Part shown: positions 55,974 to 64,000 of the stretch, one piece after another
Layout: every line of letters starts with the position of its first letter
How positions within the stretch are numbered: the stretch's first letter is position 1
NCBI GenBank assembly: GCA_964020085.1
Contig: OZ026603.1
Span: forward strand, 30,810,742-30,874,741
Source of the DNA: Micromussa lordhowensis
Lineage: Eukaryota > Cnidaria > Anthozoa > Scleractinia > Lobophylliidae
Direction of reading: 5' to 3'
DNA length: 64,000 nucleotides
Translations under genes and position numbers: made by a program
Notes under the pieces: generated by a model
The model's database searches: none
What the model saw: only the letters and a program-made list of their open reading frames with translations
What the model was told of the DNA's origin: nothing

Positions 55974-56993
55974 TTACGATAGAATATTGTAACCAGTTTC
56001 GAAATAACTCGCCCGAGTTTGGTTTGCCGCGCTCCATTTAGACGCCGAAAAACCAAAATTTCCCCCATAACAGGTAGATGCGTGTGTCGGCTGCCTTTGG
56101 CCGTAATTCTGTTGTAAGTTGCATGCAATGTTATCCATAGTATGGGGAGTTGCGTAGTTTCTTACCAAAGGGGCGTTAAAATCTTCTCCTTTCGCGGAAC
56201 CGTCGAACGAAAACGGTACGCGCTGTTCGAAAAATTCGTCCATAGATGCGAGATTATTTTCTGATTCGTCCGAGTACGGTGAATACGGGTCCACTGAGGA
56301 ACTGTTATCAGATAAACTCGCAGGGCGACTTGAATTGTTCGACGCACAATCGCTCTCTTCCGACCAACGCTCGATGAAATCGTCCAGTTCGGGACGAAGC
56401 CAGTCTAGCATTTCAAGTTCAGAGCGCTGCAGATCGTTGTTCGTGAAATTTGCGCTTGGGCAGCGAGTTGCTTGCACAGATTGACGGGATACTTTGGCTG
56501 ACGACGGCTCGCTCCAAAATGACTCGGGAAGATTTCGCTTTCTAAGTGGTTGCGAAGGCGGCGTAGAAAAAATCTCTTCATGAAACCTCGCCTCGCTTAT
56601 TCTGCGCTGCTTCCGCGTTATGTCTCTAGTCTTTCCTTTCCCTTGATCATGATTAAATCCATGTGAGTTGATTTCTAGCGCTTGTAACTTTTCGGCGCGG
56701 TTTTCCTTGGATTTTTGGGTTGAAGATCGTTCCGCGGAAGAGTTTGGCTGTTGTCCAGGTTTTAAAACATGGTCGAGCAACTCGCCGTGGTTTATCCAAG
56801 AACTCTCGTAAGACATTGTACATGTTGTAGACGATTCCTTGCCTTTGAGCTGGCGTTGAAGATACTTTCGGTGGTTCACTTTTCTCTTCGGTTTGACCGG
56901 TTTGTCCAGGGCAAATTTCAATGTATTGGTCGCATTGCTGACAAAGTTGAGCAGCGAGATTGTCGTCGTGTTTTCCTCGGCAGAATTGTTCAT
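55974..56993 (-). CDS. FAM181: FAM181 family protein (339 aa, single coding exon)
   Basis: Residues 11-51 hold the FAM181 signature: [18 protein letters not shown] followed by [18 protein letters not shown]. Residues 149-160 ([12 protein letters not shown]) resemble the omega-loop by which YAP (LPDSFF) binds TEAD transcription factors. FAM181A/B have been reported to bind TEAD through such a loop. The rest is low-complexity, with an acidic [18 protein letters not shown] segment at about 198-215 and Ser-rich stretches. The ATG at 56993 is the first one; the frame is open upstream, and a possible acceptor (ctgcag/GG) lies about 25 nt before it, suggesting a 5'UTR intron. Vertebrates have two paralogues, FAM181A and FAM181B; I cannot say which this corresponds to, and a pre-duplication single gene is likely. 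Confidence 0.85.
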   Translation of the reverse strand: MNNSAEENTTTISLLNFVSNATNTLKFALDKPVKPKRKVNHRKYLQRQLKGKESSTTCTMSYESSWINHGELLDHVLKPGQQPNSSAERSSTQKSKENRAEKLQALEINSHGFNHDQGKGKTRDITRKQRRISEARFHEEIFSTPPSQPLRKRNLPESFWSEPSSAKVSRQSVQATRCPSANFTNNDLQRSELEMLDWLRPELDDFIERWSEESDCASNNSSRPASLSDNSSSVDPYSPYSDESENNLASMDEFFEQRVPFSFDGSAKGEDFNAPLVRNYATPHTMDNIACNLQQNYGQRQPTHASTCYGGNFGFSASKWSAANQTRASYFETGYNILS

Positions 56994-59900
56994 TTTGCGT
57001 TCTTCCGCTCCTTCCCTGCAGTTGATGTATGGTAAAATACAACGGTATCCAGAAATCAAACTCTTAAATTATTTGTGTTTAGTGATCAAACAAACATTAG
57101 TCTTTTGCTCATTTGCTTGCGATCTTCGCTGAGGTCACCAGATCAGTAGCGAGAAGAAATAACAATTTGAGAATTAAACCGACAAATGTGTTGCACTCCA
57201 GCGACACCACAGCTTAAATGGCTTCTAATAAGCCAAACAGCTGTTGACTTCGTGCCACAGGGCCTTTTAACTAAGCGAGCGTATTTTTTCCCACTCGTGG
57301 GAGGAGTGAGCAAAAACGTGTCTATTATTCTCTTCTTTTTCTACTATGAGATACGGGAAATTATCGGCACGCCATTGGTCAGTTCTTTGTCAGTAGCTTT
57401 TAAACGCGACTGAAGCCTAAACCTCTCATTTATATGTCAAAACAACTGTGTCTTGGATTGAAATTACCTCAATAGCTAATTAGTCGGGCGACATTATCAT
57501 AAATTACCATTTTTCAAATCAAAACATTTGTTTTAACTTCGCGAAATTGTTTAAAATACGTTTGATGAATATGAGGGCAAATTTTTATAGGGCTGTCCTA
57601 TCACACTTCAATCTGAAGTCGATTCAACCCGATAACAACCGACTTCCTCATTTTCTGTATTTCCCACCTGTACTTTTTACGCATAAAATGCGACTCGGTG
57701 AAGGTTTTATAACATCGCGTAATGTTTCTCAATTACTTTGCAATTTTCAGTTTTTCTTTCGACAAAAACCGTATCTAGTAGAATTTGGTACCGGTTGTCA
57801 CTACAGCCACTTGCGAGTCATTGCATCGAGTGAACGAATCCCTCACAATTTATCGCCGAGGCAAAAATACTCCACAAAGACAACTGACATTTAACTCGAC
57901 GAATCGCTTTGTCTGCTGTCCGAATATCATTGGACAGTGTGTTTACTTTAACTTTTAATTCTAGACAGAGTTATTAAATAGCCATTAACAGCAAGGCGCC
58001 TGCCAGTATTGCACAAAACAAGTGCTTGATACATTTGGCGCGCTCGTCGAAATGATTAAAATTAAAATTTTGTTTCCGTGATATGGTGAAATTCTTTCAT
58101 TCACATGTGCGTTGATATTTGGACCTGTAATTTAGCACTAAAAGGGTCATTTTAGCCCTTTTTCGTCTTACCAAAACCTTGGAAACGCAACTTCTTGTTT
58201 TGCGTTCAGTACAGAGTAACCTAAGTTCACTGCTCTTTCGCTGGACCTCGCTACCATCTCAACGGTCTCTAAGTAACATAATATCACTCAGATCTTGAAT
58301 TAAAAGGCAAACGACATCTTACCGAAATTTCATCCTACTGAAACAAAAAACCAAAAGCAATGTTTCCATCAGTCGAGTTCATTTTAACCCAGTTATTGTT
58401 TCCAGTTTGAAGCTAGTCCAAAGCCGGGAAGGCATAACAATATTAATGGCCAACATCCATGTTTTTGAACTCATCTCGGTGGGGTTTTTATGCCAGAAAA
58501 ACGGTTTTAGGTCAAAAATGATCGAATTGACAGAATGTATAAATCTGACAATGAAGAATTTACCTATTAGCGAGACTTGGCTTTTTTGGCGTCTTGATGT
58601 GAGAAAAACATCTCTACTGTCGGAAACATCTGTTAGGAAAATGAATTGGCAACCTGCCTAAGTTTTTGAGCAGTGATCAGAAATTTTGTATTAATGGCCT
58701 AAAACGTCCCAACTTCGTTGTTTATTTTAATTACAGTTTTTCCTTAAATTTTATGCGAAAAAAATGGCTGATAATTATTCCCAGTTGAACTTGGGTGAAC
58801 CAAACGTGGCAACAACTTTGAAGGCCGGATTTTCCTATGGGTTTTCAGCAACTGAAACTATCTGAATAGAAATTTCATACACGTGTGAAAAAAAGTGCTG
58901 GCTAGTTTAAACACGGAAAAATCATTTTGAATTTGAATTAGATGCGTCGAGTCTTTGCACAAGAGAAGCTCTATGTTTTAGCTGAAAACGATATATGGCC
59001 ATCGTAAAACATAGAAGCAAAGCCAATATCTAAACGCTTGTCATTCGCTCGAGTTGATTGACAAGACGGTCTTACTTTATCCCAGCTCTCGACAAAAGCT
59101 TCTATTTTTTAACAAGAGAATTATGTCTCCGAGATAATTTGTTGTTTACAACATCGCCATATGATGTCAAAAATTCTGTTTAAACCTTGTGTGTTCTATT
59201 GTCAGTGTGTTTAAGATTATTTTTCCCACAAACTACGCAATTTTACTCGGTAAATTTGCCCTCTCCAAAAAACAACTAAGAAGGTTTCCGCTGTTGCGTT
59301 TATAGTTTACTGACGTATGTGTGTAAAATAAAATATTAGGAATAAACGAAACGCTTGCTTCTGAGAAAAAGTTGAGTGTGGTTGAACTTTTTTCCTGGAG
59401 GCAAGCAGTCCATACATTAAAATTCACAACAGTTACCGGATGTCAAAAATAGGCGAACACGCACGCTAACTGAACGTCGTTAGTTAAACAGCGCGTTAGA
59501 ACGTAGAAAGGTCTCACTCGTTTGCGATTCACATGATAATTTGCAATCAAAACTTTAAATGTTGTTTTGGAATCCTTTACTGTTCTATAAAGCGGCGAGG
59601 AAAATTCAGCTTGCTGTATAAAATGACTATCAAAATGCAAATTTAATTTTGTAAAACATAATTGCAACACGTACGCTCAACTTCCCCTTCTCTACTACAA
59701 AAGACCTATTATAACCGCGTTACTCGACGACAAAAAGGAAGTGTTAGTTAAAAGGAACTTATATTATGACTACTGATCAGGTATCATTTGAATTCCATGA
59801 CATTTACAGCGATGACGAACTGAACACAATTAGAGCCTTGAATATGGATTCTCAACCGTTGATAGGCCTGACACAAAGTCAGTTCTTAAAATTAAATCAT

Positions 59901-60496
59901 TTGTTCGCTCAGCTGAACCTTGTCTTTTGTTATAACGGAGACATAACCAATTTTTTTTTATTAATTGCGATCATTTGCCAAGTTTAATCAACATCCTTGA
60001 CAGTCTCGAGTTGTTTCTATACAAATTGTTTGACCAGGTCGGCGGACAAGCCGAGGGAAACTTTCAAGGGCTTGCTGGAAATGCCAATTCTCCGTGTCCA
60101 ATGCTCGTCTTATCGTCAAATATAATGGAAGATAGCAAGAGCTACATTGTTCCTGAGCAGTTTGTAGTAATGTCTTGTCACAGATTGCCCCAGTCGAAAA
60201 GAACATACTACTACTAAAACAAATAGCCAAAGGGAGCGAGGTAACGTTTTAACTTCCTTGTGAAAATAGACGTCATTAGCACGCCCTCAGTGAATTCCTT
60301 CCCCCGCGAGATGATACACGGTTATCACGCACCGAGAGGCTGTTTCCCTAGTCGTGCTTCCACGAGCACGTTTCACGATCTTGAAAAGTTTTCGTTCTCC
60401 TATTGAAAAATGGCTTGTCGTTTTCTTAACGTTGATGACGAATAAACAAAAACTTTGAGTTTACTTAAAATTTTGACATGTGTTTAAAACGTCCCG
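56994..60496. other. Spacer upstream of FAM181
   Basis: Probably contains the FAM181 promoter and any 5'UTR exon. No other gene recognised; a 73-codon ATG frame at 59766-59987 has no family resemblance. Confidence 0.4.
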
Positions 60497-60912
60497 TTTG
60501 CACTACTCCGGAGGAATTTGAAACTACGCTTTCACTCTAAAGACGCATCAAATGTTTTCCGTCCACACTTGACTTGACTTTTAGCCATAACCCCCTGGGG
60601 TTCTATTGGGCTGGATTCCGTTTTCATTACGCCGGAGGAACTTGAAAACACAACAATCACCGGGCATTTTGGATTTGTGGTTGAGGAAAACTCGGGCAGG
60701 GAAATCACATGATAATTTTCGAAAAGCTCCGTTTTCAAAGTGTTTTCCGTCCACACGGAAACGAAAAGACGGCGTATTAAAATTCCTCCGGTTTGAAGAG
60801 CGTTTTCGAAAAGCTCCGTTTTCGTGACGGATTAGTGTGGACGGTAGGCCTAACCGTAGAAATAAAGCTGCGTTTTCAAAGTTCTCTGGGGTAGTGCGCA
60901 CGCTGCCTAAAA
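60497..60912. repeat. MITE-like interspersed repeat, copy 3 (longer, possibly nested)
   Basis: It carries the same AACAATCACCGGGCATTTTG, GAAAAGCTCCGTTTTC and GACGGATTAGTGTGGACGG blocks as the copies in the formin introns. The start appears duplicated (CACTACTCCGGAGGAA at about 60500 and ATTACGCCGGAGGAAC at about 60626), suggesting one copy inserted in or duplicated within another. Confidence 0.6.
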
Positions 60913-61044
60913 ATACTTGCTATATCTGTCAGGGACTACGCGTATTGTGATTGGTCAAAATTTGAAAACTGTTTTTGACGCCAAAAGATCGCGTAAATTA
61001 GTTTTCTTAACGTTCATGTCAAATAAACGTGTAAAACTTAACAA

Positions 61045-61220
61045 ATCGAATGTGGTTTAGCGTGGTATGTACTCTTATCGACAACGATACGCGTCACCAC
61101 AGTGGTCAAAATGTTGTGGACTCATGAGGCGCAGCCGAGTGAGTCCGCAACAAATTTTGACCACTGTGATGACGCGTATCGTTGTCGAGTACATACATAC
61201 CACGCTAAACCACATTCGAT
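61045..61220. repeat. Foldback element with GAGGCGCAGCCGAG apex
   Basis: Arms of about 80 nt (ATCGAATGTGGTTTAGCGTG, then CAACGATACGCGTCA and CACAGTGGTCAAAAT) pair around TGAGGCGCAGCCGA. The apex resembles that of the unrelated-armed element at 22155-22266. Confidence 0.85.
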
Positions 61221-62430
61221 AACGATGGAAATCTTTGCTAAACACGGACGGGACACGCGCTGCATTATGCAAATGAGCTATTTGTACGCGTCATACTTTC
61301 CTGTCAAAAAACTTTTGCAAACTCGCTCAACATACAGAAACAATACGAAAAAAAATGCCTGGGAAACGAGTAATGACGCATACTCGTTAACGATAAGAGT
61401 TTACAGCACGATTAAGCGCATTTCGATTTGTTTTTACCACAATATCAACGTCAAAGAAAATGTTTTTTTTTTCAGAGCGCGAGCTGAAAAAGGCATTGCG
61501 TGACACAATGACGCGAGCAGCGTGGTATGGACTCCCATCGACCACGGCAAATTAGCCAATCAGATTGCTTAACATTTCGACATATATTAAAACGTGCTAA
61601 CTACTTAGCAACGAATTTAAATTGAATGGTTTTTCTAGTAACCTACGTCAGTCAGTAAAGCTGTTCCACGTGACTTGAATCATCTGAATCTGTTTAGAGC
61701 AACTGTGCTAGCCGCACCGGTCATAAAGAGGACATCAAATTTTTGGTCAGGTCATAAATAGGGTAGGAAAAATCGCAGATTTTGGTCATAAATAGGATAA
61801 GGGTTTTGGGAAGCGGGCCACACATCCCCACCTAATCTTTCTGGGTAATCCCCAGGGTAAAATCAGCCCAAGAAGGACGAAAGACGTTTGAAAGAATTAT
61901 GAAGCAAGAGCTAAGTCCAGCAAAGAAAATTGTTCTAAGGTAAACAGTTACCTTTCTGTTTAATGCAAGTGTACTTTATTACAAAATTTGTTTTATTGAT
62001 TGAATTTACACTTAATACACTATTCTGCTAGTTTGCCTCATCAACATTTATCCACTGGATAGCAATTTTTCTTTTGATTAGCCTTTTCCACATTCTGAAC
62101 AAATATAGCTCGGTCACACAACTGTTTGTAGTCTCACAGGCATGCAATACGTGCAAAGAAATATGCAGTTCCTATTACTTTTTTGCATGTGTTGCAAGTC
62201 AATTACGATGGCAGTTTTTCAACAGAATATTTCTTACTATAACTTTGACTAGCAAATTAACCTAACAAATGTGCTTTTTACAAAATATTAATAAGGACAA
62301 CAATAGTGTTACATCAGGTTGTGTGGCAAGCATTGTTAATGCTGTTGGAAGATAACTCGGCATTCAATCTGTAACACAGTATGTCTATCAACTTGCCAGT
62401 GCAACGGATGCCACCTTTTGCAGTCATCTC

Positions 62431-63891
62431 TCAGTAACCCTTTCTTCCCCTGAAACGGGTGCGAAAATCCAGCTACAAAGAAAAGAAAGATTGACTCCTT
62501 TCAGAACTGTAATATCGTTAACTCATTGACTCCCAGAGCTTTTAGCCAAAAACACATTTTTTTGGACTTTTGGAGATTTTAAGCCTAGATATGAGCCAAA
62601 TTAGCTTCAACCTACTCAGAAAGGTATTTGCAAAATAAACAGCAAGCCTTTCTTTCCACCAACATCACATTTTATGACATTTTTGCTTGGGCATGTGCAG
62701 AAATCAAAATTTGGAGACTTGGTTTCTGGTCAAGAAATTGACCCTCGTCTTTTACCATACCATTTTTACCATGGAGTAACTCAGTGTAGTCACAGGAAAT
62801 TTTGCTCTGAGTTTTTCACTCGAATTTGCTGAGCATTTTCATGCATATTTCAGGCTCCATTGAGCTGATTGCTCTGTCTGATCTTTTCCTCCTTCAGAAT
62901 TTGAGCATAGATGATGTCGATTTTGGCCAAAGCCGATGACGTCAGAAGGCCAACACTCGTCACGGCCGGCACAAGCGTCAATGGGTTAATTAATATAATC
63001 ATAATACTCTCTTGCACTAAAACCTGCAAGACACAAGGCATGAAATCCTTTGACAAAAATAAATCTGCATGCGGCCGCCATGATAAATAAGTCTGTAGCT
63101 ACAAAGAATAAATTCTCAGCAATAAAGAATATATTTGTAGCCGTGAGGAGAAATTTGTATTATATGGAATACATTTTTTAGCCACACAGAATAAATTTGA
63201 AGCCATGAGGAATGCATTTGTAGCCATGTGACCACTTACTGTCTGGTTACTGACACTTGATCTTTGGTCACATTGGCTACCGGTGAGCCAGTGAGTTACA
63301 ATTTTGAGCCCTGTATCTCTCCACCCATGAATAGACAAATTGTTAAGGGAACAGGAGGGGGGACTCTCATGTGAAAGGGTTGAGAAAGGAGACCTATCTG
63401 AGTTTAATTTACTTGAACCCTAAAATATACTATTCTAAAAACAATTTCATGCTAAATTGGCCTAGACTACCAACACAGTAGGACAGTATTTTTAATTTCT
63501 TCACAAGCAAACCTTGATGATACCATACTAAAACTGATGAATACTGACTTTCCACCTAAACATCCCAATTATTGATCTCAAAATTTGAAAGTTTAATCCC
63601 AAAAGAGAAGATAAGCATCTCCTGCCTTCAGTCTGGATTTTACCCCTAGTTCACAGTCTGTAGTTTGCATTTTACACTGACCAGTCAGAAACAGCAATTC
63701 ACACCAAAACATCCAAAAGGCTGACAAAAAAATGACACATTGACCTGAACAGTGATATCGGCAACAGAAGTTACTAATATATATCTTACCAGTGATCTTC
63801 TGCACTCAAAGAAGGCATGCTGGATACTTCTGCACTTTTCATCGACACCTTCTGCATTTGGATTTAAACAACTTTCTGGTTTGATCCCAAG
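62431..63891 (-). CDS. COA5: COA5/PET191, cytochrome c oxidase assembly factor (3' part, two exons)
   Basis: Two minus-strand exons: 63891 to 63790 (102 nt, phase 0, acceptor tacgcag, donor CTG/gtaaga) and 62472 to 62431 (42 nt including TGA, acceptor tttgtag). The product reads ESCLNPNAEGVDEKCRSIQH, AFFECRRSL, then LDFRTRFRGRKGY. This matches the end of COA5/PET191, a small twin-Cys mitochondrial intermembrane-space protein needed for complex IV assembly. The Cys residues before EKCR and in FFECRRS belong to the CHCH-like Cys set. The first exon, with the start and the earlier Cys residues, must lie beyond 64000. TTTATT at 61992 could be its poly(A) signal on the minus strand. Confidence 0.85.
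63080..63235. repeat. Degenerate tandem repeat of about 25-35 bp in the COA5 intron
   Basis: Units of the type AGAATAAATTTGTAGCCATGAGG recur about five times with changes (TCTGTAGCTACAAAGAATAA, ATATTTGTAGCCGTGAGG, TTTTTAGCCACACAGAATAA, TTTGAAGCCATGAGGAATGC, TTTGTAGCCATGTG). Confidence 0.7.
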
Positions 63892-64000
63892 CTGCGTAGG
63901 ACAATACAAGAGTTGGAAAACGATTTTATAAAACAAAATGTATTTTCTTATGTTTAGGAATGCATGCTTCATTATCGTGGATGCATTGCATTGGTATTTG

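Noticed and set aside
59766..59987. 73-codon ATG frame between FAM181 and COA5
   Set aside because: No family resemblance, no splice or codon evidence; length is within chance expectation.
63892..63972. Extension of the COA5 exon upstream
   Set aside because: The open frame continues, but a good acceptor (cctacgcag) at 63892 and loss of family similarity show it is intron.

Overview
The window is eukaryotic nuclear DNA, AT-rich and intron-rich with compact GT-AG exons. It most likely comes from an anthozoan cnidarian, probably a stony coral or close relative. The basis is metazoan gene content (inverted formin, RFXAP, FAM181, COA5, a TLC-domain protein), introns full of tRNA-derived SINEs and foldback MITEs, and a Penelope-type fragment. 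The species call is inference from general style, not from a marker gene.

Layout. 1-1565: upstream DNA without a recognisable gene. 1566-20693 (+): a 17-exon INF2-type inverted formin with GBD/DID, an FH1 built from an 11-unit 36-bp coding minisatellite, FH2, a WH2/DAD-like motif and a long polybasic tail. The tail is reached only if an internal donor in the DAD exon is used; otherwise a short isoform ends at 15941. 20694-23789: 3'UTR, then MITE-rich spacer. 23790-27674 (-): two-exon, 349-residue multi-pass TLC-domain protein. 27675-32771: spacer with an 837-bp TTAA-bounded palindrome and other hairpins. 32772-41343 (+): six-exon RFXAP homologue, the RFX-complex subunit that serves MHC class II transcription in vertebrates. 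Its introns hold at least six foldback elements and a decayed Penelope fragment, some of them touching splice sites. 41344-55973: gene-poor, dominated by a near-identical 1182-bp tandem array (45144-49699) that carries a 203-bp terminal inverted repeat, followed by a TTA-flanked inverted-repeat element enclosing a PHD-finger fragment. 55974-56993 (-): single-coding-exon FAM181 homologue with a TEAD-binding-like omega-loop motif. 56994-62430: spacer with MITEs. 62431-63891 (-): last two exons of COA5/PET191; its first exon lies beyond the window.

Each of the spliced gene models keeps reading phase across every junction I placed, and each total coding length is a multiple of three; this is the main support for them. 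The genes show no operon-like relation. They are unrelated neighbours: actin assembly, membrane lipid/TLC, transcription, Hippo/TEAD-type signalling (inferred) and mitochondrial cytochrome oxidase assembly. The most unusual items are the TIR-containing satellite, the RFXAP homologue whose exons are hemmed in by MITEs, the FAM181 omega-loop, and the alternative 3' end and coding minisatellite of the formin.
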